64,000 nt of DNA from Desulfurella acetivorans A63 (lineage in GTDB: Bacteria; Campylobacterota_A; Desulfurellia; Desulfurellales; Desulfurellaceae), in NCBI GenBank assembly GCA_000517565.1, contig CP007051.1, positions 1,279,949 through 1,343,948 on the forward strand, given 5' to 3'. Of the stretch, positions 1 to 8,236 are shown in pieces (position 1 is the stretch's first letter; the number at the start of each line of letters is the position of its first letter). A model generated the notes under the pieces. The model ran no database searches. It saw only the letters and a program-made list of their open reading frames with translations, and was not told the DNA's origin. Position numbers and translations under genes: made by a program.

Positions 1-320
1 CCTAACGCATAACCGTTTACACATGCAATAAAAGGCTTACCTGAAGTTTCCATTAAATGAAGCGTTTCCTGGCCTAGCCTTGCAAACTCAAGTGCTTGAT
101 TTGGCGTTAGCTTTTGCATGTATTCTATATCTGCACCTGCTACAAATGCTTTTTCACCTGAGCCAGTGATAATTACGCATTTAATCGTTTTATCCTGATC
201 TACTTTTAAGATTGTTTCTTTTAGCTCATTTATCGTATCTATGTTTAGAGCATTAAGCTTATCGGGTCTGTTTATTGTTATGTAGCCTGTGCCGTTTTGT
301 GATTCAAACAGTATATTCAT
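1..320 (-). CDS. enoyl-CoA hydratase/crotonase, partial (C-terminus outside window)
   Basis: About 106 N-terminal residues of a crotonase-fold protein, which would hydrate a trans-2-enoyl-CoA to the 3-hydroxyacyl-CoA. Visible family features are the N-terminal INRPDKLNALN signature, the VITGSGEKAFVAGADI oxyanion-hole segment, and the start of the second segment (ACVNGYALG). The ATG at 318-320 is preceded by AAGGGGG at a good distance. It lies 9 bp downstream of hbd on the same strand, so the pair is the tail of a butyryl/crotonyl-CoA beta-oxidation operon. The residue that would separate hydratase from isomerase lies outside the window, so substrate cannot be assigned. Confidence 0.9.
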   Translation of the reverse strand, partial: MNILFESQNGTGYITINRPDKLNALNIDTINELKETILKVDQDKTIKCVIITGSGEKAFVAGADIEYMQKLTPNQALEFARLGQETLHLMETSGKPFIACVNGYAL

Positions 321-329
321 GGATCCCCC

Positions 330-1184
330 TTACTTTTTTGTATAATCGTAGAAGCCTTTGCCGCTTTTTCTGCCCAGATAGCCTGCTTCTACCATTTTTA
401 CAAGCAAAGGACACGGTCTGTACTTTGAGTCTTTAAAACCTTCATACAGTACATTCTGTATGGCAAGTACTGTATCCAATCCGATAAAGTCTGCCAGTAC
501 AAATGGTCCCATCGGCTGGTTTGTGCCAAGCTTCATAGCCTTATCTATATCCTCAATAGAGGCTATACCTTCATAGTAAGCATATATTGCTTCATTAATC
601 ATGGGTATAAGCACACGGTTTACGATAAAGCCTGGGTAATCCTTTGATAAAGCTGGATTTTTATCAAGTGATTTTGCCAGATCAAGTACAGTGTTATAGG
701 TATCTTGGCTTGTTGCAATACCCCTTATTACCTCTACAAGCTCCATAACAGGTACTGGGTTCATAAAGTGCATACCAATTACCTTATCTGGCCTTTTAGT
801 TTGAAAACCAAGTTTTGTGATGGATATGGAAGAAGTATTTGAAGCAATTATTGAGCCTTCTTTTACAATTGAGTCTAGCTTTGAGAAGAGCTCAAGCTTA
901 AGAGCCTCGTTTTCCGGTGATGCTTCAATACAAAAATCCACATCTGAAACATCATTTAAGTTTGTAGTGGTTTTTATGTTTTTTAGAGTTGCTTCTATCT
1001 GACTTTCCTGTATGGTATTTTTTTTAGCCTGCCTTTTTAAGTTTTCTTCTATTGTTTTTAGTGCTTTGTCAAGCTGGGTTTGAGCTATATCATATAGCAC
1101 GACAGAATAGTTATGCAAAGCAAATACATGGGCTATCCCATTTCCCATCTGGCCTGCACCTACAACGCCTACTTTATTAATCAT
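330..1184 (-). CDS. hbd: 3-hydroxybutyryl-CoA dehydrogenase
   Basis: 284 residues. Oxidises 3-hydroxybutyryl-CoA to acetoacetyl-CoA (or the reverse) with NAD(P). The N-terminal Rossmann motif GVVGAGQMGNGIAH is complete; the catalytic His lies in HFMNPVPVMELVE and the conserved Asn in NRVLIPMINEA. Length matches short-chain 3-hydroxyacyl-CoA dehydrogenases (about 282). I chose the ATG at 1182-1184, preceded by AAGGAGGATAAA, over an in-frame ATG 24 bp upstream that precedes the ribosome site. It is followed 9 bp later by a crotonase. Upstream is only a thiolase stub, so the classic thiolase-hbd-crotonase operon has lost its first gene here. Confidence 0.95.
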   Translation of the reverse strand: MINKVGVVGAGQMGNGIAHVFALHNYSVVLYDIAQTQLDKALKTIEENLKRQAKKNTIQESQIEATLKNIKTTTNLNDVSDVDFCIEASPENEALKLELFSKLDSIVKEGSIIASNTSSISITKLGFQTKRPDKVIGMHFMNPVPVMELVEVIRGIATSQDTYNTVLDLAKSLDKNPALSKDYPGFIVNRVLIPMINEAIYAYYEGIASIEDIDKAMKLGTNQPMGPFVLADFIGLDTVLAIQNVLYEGFKDSKYRPCPLLVKMVEAGYLGRKSGKGFYDYTKK

Positions 1185-1194
1185 TTTATCCTCC

Positions 1195-1260
1195 TTAAAC
1201 ATTTTCAAATATCGCTGCTACTGCTTCACCACCACCTATGCAAAGAGTGGCACAAAACAA
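1195..1260 (-). pseudogene. thiolase 3' remnant (C-terminal ~20 codons only)
   Basis: Reading the minus strand in the frame ending TAA at 1195-1197 gives CATLCIGGGEAVAAIFENV then stop. ATLCIGGG is the near-invariant C-terminal motif of acetyl-CoA acetyltransferases, close to the end of the protein. An in-frame TAA lies four codons upstream of the recognisable part and no start is available, so nothing functional can be made. The stub sits directly ahead of hbd, where a thiolase gene normally sits. It ends where the terminator of the neighbouring 15-gene operon begins, so it looks like a rearrangement scar. Confidence 0.8.
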
Positions 1261-1292
1261 ATAATTTTAAAAAAACATAAAAATAATTTCCA

Positions 1293-1329
1293 AAAAATTA
1301 GCGGATTCTCTTTTTCGAGAAAATCCGCT
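1293..1329 (-). terminator. intrinsic terminator of the 15-gene acyl-CoA operon
   Basis: Inverted repeat AGCGGATT (1300-1307) with AATCCGCT (1322-1329), extended inwards by CTC/GAG. On the minus strand it is followed by a TAATTTTTT tract. It lies about 55 bp downstream of the last gene of the operon and 33 bp before the thiolase stub. Confidence 0.75.
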
Positions 1330-1384
1330 TTAAAAATGTCCGTTAGTAATTCTCCTTAAAAAATTTTGATTTAACTAATTTTAT

Positions 1385-1915
1385 TTAAGGTAAATGATAA
1401 CCTATAGCCGAACATAATGAATAAATAAAAAATAGTATTCCATCAATTGCTGAAAATCCACCTGCTATCTTTCCTAATGAGTGTTTTTCTGTATAACTTG
1501 CTAAAGCTAATAAAAAAGTGATAGGTACTAACAAGCCGAACATAACAGTCAAAAACAAAGCGCCTTTGCTGGCTAAATAAATTGTAGCTCCAGTAAAGTA
1601 AAAAGAAGTTAATAAAACTGCATGATAAGTAACTACTCTATTTGTTCCATTTAAGAGACCAAAAGCCAATGCCCACAATAAAAATACAAATGCTGCTGCT
1701 GATGTTGCTCCAAAGATATTTCCACTTGCAATCACAAACATCATAGCTATGGTTTCCATTATAGCAGCAGTTAACAAAATATACCCAAAATCCTTTACAT
1801 CATGGCGTTTGCTGACACCGAGATCCATCATACCAATTACCCATAAAACAACCGTAGCTTCCCATAAAAGTGTGTTCATTGCCACATGTCCAGCATGCTC
1901 AATCAAATGTTCCAT
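1385..1915 (-). CDS. six-helix membrane protein, probable small-carboxylate transporter (GPR1/FUN34/YaaH-like)
   Basis: 176 residues, almost entirely hydrophobic with about six membrane segments. The segment SGNIFGATSAAAFVFLLW resembles the NTFGAT-type motif of acetate/succinate permeases of the SatP family, and size matches. The N-terminal NPAPLGL signature typical of that family is not present, so an AmiS/UreI-like channel is an alternative. I chose ATG at 1913-1915, preceded by AGGAGG at 8 bp; a GTG 9 bp further upstream overlaps that site. Being the last gene of an acyl-CoA operon, it would plausibly import the carboxylic acid used by the pathway. Confidence 0.5.
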   Translation of the reverse strand: MEHLIEHAGHVAMNTLLWEATVVLWVIGMMDLGVSKRHDVKDFGYILLTAAIMETIAMMFVIASGNIFGATSAAAFVFLLWALAFGLLNGTNRVVTYHAVLLTSFYFTGATIYLASKGALFLTVMFGLLVPITFLLALASYTEKHSLGKIAGGFSAIDGILFFIYSLCSAIGYHLP

Positions 1916-1944
1916 AAAAAACACCTCCTAAAGATATTAATTTT

Positions 1945-2721
1945 TTAACAAAAAATCCCAACTTCGTTTTCTTTTCTCTTTGTAACAAAATCTTCCATTC
2001 TTTTTCTCGCATTTGAGTCTAAAGAAAACATAGTTAATACATTAATCAACTCAATAAATTTGGATTTATCTTTGTGAGTGTTTGACCATTTCTTAATAAA
2101 CTGGACTGAATGCGTGGCATTAGAAATAATTTTCCAGGCAATTTCTAAAGTTTTATTTCTTAAATCATCTTTCTCTGCTATACAATCTACTAAACCAATT
2201 CTTTGAGCTTCATATACATCAATCGCCTCACCTATCAACGAAAGCCTATTGATTTGTTTTATCCCAAGAATTGTATAGCCAAATGACAATGCTGCGGGCG
2301 GTATTAAACCTAATTTTGCTTCTGATAAAGCAAATTTAGATTCTTTAGTCGCAATTACGACATCCATTAATAAAAGTATTTCAAAACCACCACCATAAGC
2401 TAAGCCATTAACCATTCCTATCATAGGCTTTTCAATTTCAAGTAGTGATTCAAAAACTTTTAAAAGTGTGTTAAAAAAATTGTCTGCTTCTTCTTTATTT
2501 TTTAATTCATACGTGGCTTTAATATCATCACCTGCACTAAACGCTCTACCTACACCAGAAACAACAACCACACCTGTTTTACTATTTTTGGCTAATTCTA
2601 CAGTTTCGTAAAATTCTTCCCACATATCCTTTGTAAATGCGTTGAGTTTTTCGGGTCTATTTAGTTGAATCCAACTAATACTGTTTTCTTCAGTATAAAT
2701 GATGTTTGTAAAATCAGGCAT
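1945..2721 (-). CDS. enoyl-CoA hydratase/isomerase family protein
   Basis: 258 residues, full crotonase length. Both acidic residues expected of a true hydratase are present: the Glu in GGGFEI and the Glu in LSEAKLGLIPP. The CoA/oxyanion segments VSGVGRAFSAGDDI and MVNGLAYGGGFE are intact. This is the second crotonase of the operon; the other (11498-12268) looks like methylglutaconyl-CoA hydratase. This one follows the 4-hydroxybutyryl-CoA dehydratase homologue by 14 bp, so hydration of crotonyl-CoA or a similar product of that enzyme is a reasonable guess. Substrate is not readable from sequence. Confidence 0.85.
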   Translation of the reverse strand: MPDFTNIIYTEENSISWIQLNRPEKLNAFTKDMWEEFYETVELAKNSKTGVVVVSGVGRAFSAGDDIKATYELKNKEEADNFFNTLLKVFESLLEIEKPMIGMVNGLAYGGGFEILLLMDVVIATKESKFALSEAKLGLIPPAALSFGYTILGIKQINRLSLIGEAIDVYEAQRIGLVDCIAEKDDLRNKTLEIAWKIISNATHSVQFIKKWSNTHKDKSKFIELINVLTMFSLDSNARKRMEDFVTKRKENEVGIFC

Positions 2722-2735
2722 TATTTGCTCCTTTT

Positions 2736-4163
2736 CTACTTAATTTCTAGTAGTTCTTTTACAAATGACTTTTTTTCATCTACATTTGCTAATCTTTGTA
2801 TAAATATGTTCGGAGTAATAGGAGAACCGCCACCATGGATAGCTCCTGCTAAATGTGGGCCAGCTATCCAATACTCAACAAATTTTATTAGTTTCATTCT
2901 TTCTTCTGTAGTAACAGAATCACTTCCTTTTAAATAATGCTCTATATACTTGCCAATTTCTGGATTTTTTAGATCTTCCTCGGAAGGTGCCGTAACACAT
3001 ACACCACCAGTAATATCTGCAAGATTTATCGCTGCTTGCGCTATGGCTGGTAAACCTAGGGTTTTTGATACATTAGAATACAAAGCATTTGGCAAATATA
3101 CACCTGATTTCGTTTTTATTCCTTCATATCCCGCCGCTAAACCACAAGCATAACAACTTTCTTGACCCTTTACTATATCAGTAATTTTATTTACTATATG
3201 GGACGCATTTTGGATGCCATTGTACTCTGACATCAGCTTTGCAGCTCCAACCATAGTATCTATAAAACCTGCTTTGCAACCTGAACCCACATATCTATGA
3301 ATATCAGTAAAATTACTTACCAATGAACCAGCAAAATTATATTCCTCGCACATAAATACTCTATCCCACGGCACAAATACATTATCAAATATGACTAAAA
3401 AAGTTCCTCTGTCTCCATATGGATTACCAGATTCCCAGCCGGGGGTTTCTCTTTTTTTAGCTTCATATGCATTATTTTGCAAAACATACGTTACACCTTC
3501 CGTGCCAGATTCAATAGCAAAAGCAACAGCATAAGCCTTATCAGATTCTTTTAATGCTATCGTTGGCATAACAACGGTTTCATCTACGACCAACGCTCCA
3601 GATTGACAAATTTTGGCACCTTTTACTACTATACCATCAGTTTTTTTCTCTAAAATTTTTAAATACATATCATCTTGTTGGCTTGGACTTTTAGACCTAT
3701 CGCCCCTTACATCGGTTAGCGCTCCTGATACGGCTAAATCGTTTTGTTGTACATACTTGATATAATCTAATAACCTATTATGATATGTAGTTTTTAAAGT
3801 TTCATCCATATCATAGGTAGTTACATATAAGGCATTTAAAATATCACAACCCACGCAACGGTAATTGCAGGTTGCTAACTTTTGACTTAAAAGCCTTGCT
3901 AATTTAATGCGTTTTATAAGATCTTCTTTTTCCGTATAAATATGCAAAAATCTATTAATTGGTTCATTAACAAATTGTGAATTTGCAACCATTAAATCTT
4001 TAAATTCCTCTTTTAAAGCTAAATCATATGTTAAACCAATTGAGTCAATCATTGGTTTAATGTTGGGATGTTCAACAAAATTATCTATTTTTTTCCCATT
4101 AATATAAAGAGCTGGCTTTTTTTTGGAAATTCTTTTTACATATTCTTGCTTCGAAGATAGCAT
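2736..4163 (-). CDS. 4-hydroxybutyryl-CoA dehydratase / vinylacetyl-CoA isomerase family protein
   Basis: 475 residues, a flavin plus [4Fe-4S] radical dehydratase of the HpaB/AbfD superfamily. The four cluster ligands known from Clostridium aminobutyricum (Cys99, Cys103, His292, Cys299) are all matched: Cys99 and Cys103 in CNYRC, and His289 and Cys296 in HRYVGSGC, with the same spacings. That makes a true dehydratase/isomerase more likely than a flavin monooxygenase relative. The known reaction converts 4-hydroxybutyryl-CoA to crotonyl-CoA and isomerises vinylacetyl-CoA. A CoA-transferase lies immediately upstream and a crotonase downstream. In this operon the substrate could instead be a methyl-branched 3-enoyl or 4-hydroxyacyl-CoA; this is inference. 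Confidence 0.85.
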   Translation of the reverse strand: MLSSKQEYVKRISKKKPALYINGKKIDNFVEHPNIKPMIDSIGLTYDLALKEEFKDLMVANSQFVNEPINRFLHIYTEKEDLIKRIKLARLLSQKLATCNYRCVGCDILNALYVTTYDMDETLKTTYHNRLLDYIKYVQQNDLAVSGALTDVRGDRSKSPSQQDDMYLKILEKKTDGIVVKGAKICQSGALVVDETVVMPTIALKESDKAYAVAFAIESGTEGVTYVLQNNAYEAKKRETPGWESGNPYGDRGTFLVIFDNVFVPWDRVFMCEEYNFAGSLVSNFTDIHRYVGSGCKAGFIDTMVGAAKLMSEYNGIQNASHIVNKITDIVKGQESCYACGLAAGYEGIKTKSGVYLPNALYSNVSKTLGLPAIAQAAINLADITGGVCVTAPSEEDLKNPEIGKYIEHYLKGSDSVTTEERMKLIKFVEYWIAGPHLAGAIHGGGSPITPNIFIQRLANVDEKKSFVKELLEIK

Positions 4164-4244
4164 ACACCCTCCTTTCTTTTTAACTTTTTTACCCTTTATT
4201 TTTTAATTTTTTATATTAATTTTTTAACACAAAAATCTAAACTA

Positions 4245-5792
4245 TTAACTGTTGGGGTTCGCTACTCCTTTTGGTGCAATAACCAAATCCATATAACCGT
4301 GTTTATGGTCTTTTAATTCATTTGCACTAGGATATCTTCTATCTGGAGACACATCAAACATCCAGTGTTTTGTTTTAATACCTAATTTTGCCGCTTCTTT
4401 TTCTAATTCTTCTCTATCATCTGGATGAGCAATACTAATTAATTTTCTGGCTTTTTCTGCATCTGTACAAGCCATAAGGTTTACTATCCCATATTCTGTG
4501 GCAACATAGTTAACAAATTGCGATGGAACATCTACAACATCTCCTCTATCAAGCATTCCAACAATACGTGATTTTCCATCTGGTGTTCTAGAAGTTGCCG
4601 CAAGCACTGTTCTTCCACCTCTGGATAATTGCCCCCCTACTGTAAATTGAAATTGCCCACCAGTGTTAGATATAGGCCTGCCACCAACACAACTTGAAAC
4701 AACCTGACCCCTGATATCAATCTTTGCAAAGCTCATTATCCCCATAAAATTATCGACCATAGATAATGTTAAAAAGTTATTTGTGTAATTTATATCATAA
4801 GCAGCAAACATTGGATTATGGTGCATCCATTCAAAATATCTTTCAGGAATAAACGGTACGGCATAAGCCCAAGCGCATCTTCCTTGATCTATAGATTTTT
4901 GAGAATTATCAATCTTTCCTTTTTCTATTAACGTAAAAGCCCATTCTCCTATCATTTCTGTATGCACGCCAAGATGTTTTAAATCAGAATCAGATATAGC
5001 TAAAACAACAGCTGTTGGTAAAGAACCAATTCCTACCTGCAAAACATCACCATTTCGCATTATTGATAGGATATGTTCAGCTATTTTTTTATCTGTCTCA
5101 GATGGAATTATATTGCGTTCGTCAAGGCGTGGATATTGAAAATCAGGATCTGATAAATCTACCTCAATAAAATAATCCACATCATCAATATGTAAATTAA
5201 CATTTCTACCTGGTTCACACCATGCATGATCTTCTCTTATTTCACATACAAATTTTTTACAAGTTTTAGCTGTTATCATAAAATTTGATACACCATAACT
5301 TCCATTTACATAGCTCCCTTCAGGTTTTGCAATTGTAGCAATTCCCCAATCAGCTACTCGTTGCGATTTTTCTTTTCTATAAAATCTTGCAAATTGGTAA
5401 TTCATATGCATTGCCCATCCCCACTGGTACCAATCAAACCCCTGCCAGCCTTGTTTTATCGCATCTTTTGTACCTTTATGGATAAATCCCTGATGCTGGA
5501 TATGATATTTACCTTCTTTATCGTATCTAAGACCAAAATCTGTACCTAAAAATGCATTATCAACTGCCCACATTTCAATATTTTGTAATTTATCTGGACC
5601 ATCACCTAATCTCTGAAATATAGCTTTTCTCGGAGCCACAGCATCTGTTCCAACCATACACCCATAAATCCAATCACCAGATTTAACCATACTGGCAAAC
5701 TTTTCTGCTGTGATTGTCTTGTTTCTAATTTTCTGCATCACAGGATTGCTCTGTGCCAATGATCCGTTTTTAAAATCAGAAAAGTTACTCAT
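4245..5792 (-). CDS. acetyl-CoA hydrolase/transferase family CoA-transferase
   Basis: 515 residues, class I CoA-transferase of the Cat1/4-hydroxybutyrate CoA-transferase type. Recognised by GIGSLPTAV, the HTEMIGEW segment that normally carries the catalytic glutamate, and the C-terminal GGQLSRGGRTVLA/YGIVNLMACTDAEKARKLISIAHPD block. It would move CoA from acetyl-CoA or succinyl-CoA onto a free carboxylic acid in the cytoplasm. The position between the VOC protein and the dehydratase homologue suggests it activates the acid feeding the operon (isovalerate, 4-hydroxybutyrate or similar). ATG at 5792 has an AGGAGG site. Donor and acceptor cannot be told from sequence. Confidence 0.88.
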   Translation of the reverse strand: MSNFSDFKNGSLAQSNPVMQKIRNKTITAEKFASMVKSGDWIYGCMVGTDAVAPRKAIFQRLGDGPDKLQNIEMWAVDNAFLGTDFGLRYDKEGKYHIQHQGFIHKGTKDAIKQGWQGFDWYQWGWAMHMNYQFARFYRKEKSQRVADWGIATIAKPEGSYVNGSYGVSNFMITAKTCKKFVCEIREDHAWCEPGRNVNLHIDDVDYFIEVDLSDPDFQYPRLDERNIIPSETDKKIAEHILSIMRNGDVLQVGIGSLPTAVVLAISDSDLKHLGVHTEMIGEWAFTLIEKGKIDNSQKSIDQGRCAWAYAVPFIPERYFEWMHHNPMFAAYDINYTNNFLTLSMVDNFMGIMSFAKIDIRGQVVSSCVGGRPISNTGGQFQFTVGGQLSRGGRTVLAATSRTPDGKSRIVGMLDRGDVVDVPSQFVNYVATEYGIVNLMACTDAEKARKLISIAHPDDREELEKEAAKLGIKTKHWMFDVSPDRRYPSANELKDHKHGYMDLVIAPKGVANPNS

Positions 5793-5807
5793 ACAAAACC
5801 TCCTATT

Positions 5808-6242
5808 TTAAGTTTTTATTTCTTCAATTAATTCAATTAATACTCCGTGAAATGAAGATGGGTGTATAAATATATAACGTATGGCACCATTAAAAGGAGG
5901 AAGCTTATTTACTTCTATTGGTTGCTGTGGTATTAGTTTGATATTATTCTTTTGTAATTTTTCTATTAATGCATCTAAATTTTTTACTTTTAAAGCTATA
6001 TGATTTAATCCTTCTCCTCTTTTTTGTATAAACTTGGCAACAACACCATCGGGGTAAGTAGATTCAATAAATTGTAATTGTGTGTCACCAATTTTTGCAG
6101 ATTTTACAAATAATTTTTCATCTGGCAATTCCCACTCATAATCAAAATCAATTCCAAACAGCATAGTAAACTCTTCAGCGGTTTTTTTTGCGTCTTCTAC
6201 TGCTATGGCCACTTCTTCTAAACCAACTAAATATTCACTCAT
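5808..6242 (-). CDS. VOC-fold protein, methylmalonyl-CoA epimerase-like
   Basis: 144 residues from the ATG at 6240-6242 (preceded by AGGAGG); a longer in-frame extension overlaps the previous gene and is unlikely. The glyoxalase/VOC fold is seen as two beta-alpha repeats. Of the four metal ligands of methylmalonyl-CoA epimerase, Gln (DTQLQF), the second His (GLNHIALKV) and the C-terminal Glu (GVLIELIEE) are present. The first His is replaced by Glu (LEEVAIAVED rather than DHVGIAV). It sits one base after the biotin carrier gene in a methylcrotonyl-CoA carboxylase operon, so it may epimerise a different branched CoA ester, or be a binding protein. Confidence 0.7.
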   Translation of the reverse strand: MSEYLVGLEEVAIAVEDAKKTAEEFTMLFGIDFDYEWELPDEKLFVKSAKIGDTQLQFIESTYPDGVVAKFIQKRGEGLNHIALKVKNLDALIEKLQKNNIKLIPQQPIEVNKLPPFNGAIRYIFIHPSSFHGVLIELIEEIKT

Positions 6243-6243
6243 T

Positions 6244-6735
6244 TCAATCCTCCTTTGGTTCAATTTCAACCAATAATTCAAGAGGCCCAACCTGAGCTCC
6301 TTTCTCAATATAAATTTTTTTTATGCAGCCATTTACACTGCTTTTAAGTTCGTTTAAAACTTTCATTGACTCTAAAACAACAACTGTATCGCCTTTTTTT
6401 ACTATATCATTTTCCATAAATTTAATTTCTTTTATTATACCAGGCATTGGAGATTTAATATTATTTTCTATCACTTCATGACTTGAAAGTGTTTCATTTT
6501 CTGATATTTCTTCTATTATAAATTCTTCATCTTCCGCCCATATAACTATTTTATTTTTCGCTTTATAAACATCTAGAACAATTGCTGTATTGTCTTCGAT
6601 ATTTAGTACTAAATAATCATTCCCGTATCTAAAAACCTGAAAAGGTAAACTTGAATCTTGATAAGATAATAAATATGAATCGCCTTTTCTTAATAATTCA
6701 TATTCTAGAGATTCATTATTAACTTTTATGTTCAT
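6244..6735 (-). CDS. biotin carboxyl carrier protein of the acyl-CoA carboxylase
   Basis: 163 residues. The C-terminal ~70 residues form a biotinyl domain with the lysine in VVLESMKVLNELKS (ESMK replacing the usual EAMK). The N-terminal ~80 residues look like the BC-carboxyltransferase linker domain (NESLEYELLRKGDSYLLS and following). In most methylcrotonyl-CoA carboxylases this part is fused to the biotin carboxylase as one alpha subunit; here it is a separate gene 1 bp downstream of the carboxylase gene. Biotin would be attached by the BirA encoded at 36974-37939. Confidence 0.9.
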   Translation of the reverse strand: MNIKVNNESLEYELLRKGDSYLLSYQDSSLPFQVFRYGNDYLVLNIEDNTAIVLDVYKAKNKIVIWAEDEEFIIEEISENETLSSHEVIENNIKSPMPGIIKEIKFMENDIVKKGDTVVVLESMKVLNELKSSVNGCIKKIYIEKGAQVGPLELLVEIEPKED

Positions 6736-6736
6736 T

Positions 6737-8233
6737 TTACCCCCTCCATGATCCTATCATTTCCCAACAAGACGGCAAAGTTGCTTCACCAGAAAATGTT
6801 AAATCTGAAGAGCTTTGTTTTAAAAACTCATACAAAACTATTGCTTCTTTTAAGTGAATAGGATTTTGTTTTTGATTGAATAATTCATCTTTATAAATGC
6901 TCAAAAATTGGGTATTATAATCACCTTCTATAAATTTTTTATGTTTGAAAATATTTTTTAAAAGAGGAATCGTAGTTTTAATGGGTGCAATATGATATTC
7001 TGATAAGGCTCTATACATCTTTTTTATTGCCATCATTCTATTTGGAGCTTTTACAATCAATTTAGCTATTAATGGATCATAATGTATTAATACTTCTGAA
7101 CCTTCAAAAAATCCAGAATCCACTCTAATACCGAAACCTGCAGGTTCCCTATAATGTTCTATTTTTCCAATAGAAGGCATAAAATTATTATCTGTATCTT
7201 CGGAATAAATTCGAGACTCTATGGCGTGCCCATTTATACGATTGTTAAGTTCATCTTGAGATAACTCAATAGGTTTTTCTTCTGCAATATCAATTTGGGA
7301 AGCTATTAAATCAAATCCACTAATCTCTTCTGTTACAGGATGTTCAACTTGAATCCTGGCATTAACTTCAAGAAAATAAAAATTTTTACTTTTTTTATCA
7401 TAGATAAATTCAACAGTTCCAGCATTATGATAGCCGGCTTTTTTTGTAACAAGTAAAGCAGCTTCGCCCATCTTTTTGGCTGTCTGTCTATCGATAGTTG
7501 GAGATGGACTTTCCTCGATAATTTTTTGATATCTTCTTTGTACAGAACATTCTCTTTCAGGAAAATATAAACCATTACCAAATTTATCAATTAAAAATTG
7601 TATTTCTATATGATGGGCATCTTCTATGTATTTTTCGATATATACGGTTGGATCAGCAAATGCAGCTTTTGCCTCTTCTCTGGCAACTTTTATTGCATCT
7701 TCTAAGTCTTTATCGTCATAAACAATTCTCATTCCTTTTCCGCCACCACCTGCAGATGCTTTTATTAAGACTGGATAACCTATCTCATTTGCTAATTTAT
7801 GGGCCTGCTCAATTGATTCTATAGTCCCACCTGGAGTCGTCGGTATGCCAGCCGATTGTGCTATAATTCTAGAATTAATTTTATCCCCTAAATTTTTCAT
7901 GCATTCGCTTGGAGGACCAATCCATATTAAACCATTTTCTTGAACCATTTTGGCAAAAACGGGATTTTCAGCCAAAAAACCATAACCAGGATGAATTGCA
8001 TCACAATTAGCTTGCTTGGCTGTATTGATAATTTTTTCCATATTAAGATAACTTTTTATTGCTTCAGGTTCGCCTATATTATAGGCTTTATCTGCAAAAG
8101 AAATGTGTTTAGATAGTTTATCTGCTTCAGAATAAACTCCAATTGACTCAATTCCAAGTAACTTTAATGTTTTCATTATCCTTATAGCAATTTCTCCTCT
8201 ATTGGCCACAAGTACCCTTTTAATCTTTCTCAT
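6737..8233 (-). CDS. biotin carboxylase subunit of (methylcrotonyl-CoA) carboxylase
   Basis: 498 residues, ATP-grasp biotin carboxylase that charges the biotin carrier using bicarbonate and ATP. Seen: N-terminal KRVLVANRGEIAIRI, the glycine-rich loop KASAGGGGKGMRIV, catalytic EVNARIQVEHPVTE, and the C-terminal biotin carboxylase domain. It lacks the fused biotinyl domain of typical MccA/LiuD (about 650 residues), which is supplied by the next gene. It lies 3 bp after the carboxyltransferase gene, whose sequence points to methylcrotonyl-CoA as substrate. Confidence 0.92.
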   Translation of the reverse strand: MRKIKRVLVANRGEIAIRIMKTLKLLGIESIGVYSEADKLSKHISFADKAYNIGEPEAIKSYLNMEKIINTAKQANCDAIHPGYGFLAENPVFAKMVQENGLIWIGPPSECMKNLGDKINSRIIAQSAGIPTTPGGTIESIEQAHKLANEIGYPVLIKASAGGGGKGMRIVYDDKDLEDAIKVAREEAKAAFADPTVYIEKYIEDAHHIEIQFLIDKFGNGLYFPERECSVQRRYQKIIEESPSPTIDRQTAKKMGEAALLVTKKAGYHNAGTVEFIYDKKSKNFYFLEVNARIQVEHPVTEEISGFDLIASQIDIAEEKPIELSQDELNNRINGHAIESRIYSEDTDNNFMPSIGKIEHYREPAGFGIRVDSGFFEGSEVLIHYDPLIAKLIVKAPNRMMAIKKMYRALSEYHIAPIKTTIPLLKNIFKHKKFIEGDYNTQFLSIYKDELFNQKQNPIHLKEAIVLYEFLKQSSSDLTFSGEATLPSCWEMIGSWRG

Positions 8234-8236
8234 AGC

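Noticed and set aside
817-1002. Plus-strand open frame opposite hbd
   Set aside because: Antisense shadow of a well-supported gene with no ribosome site or recognisable domain.
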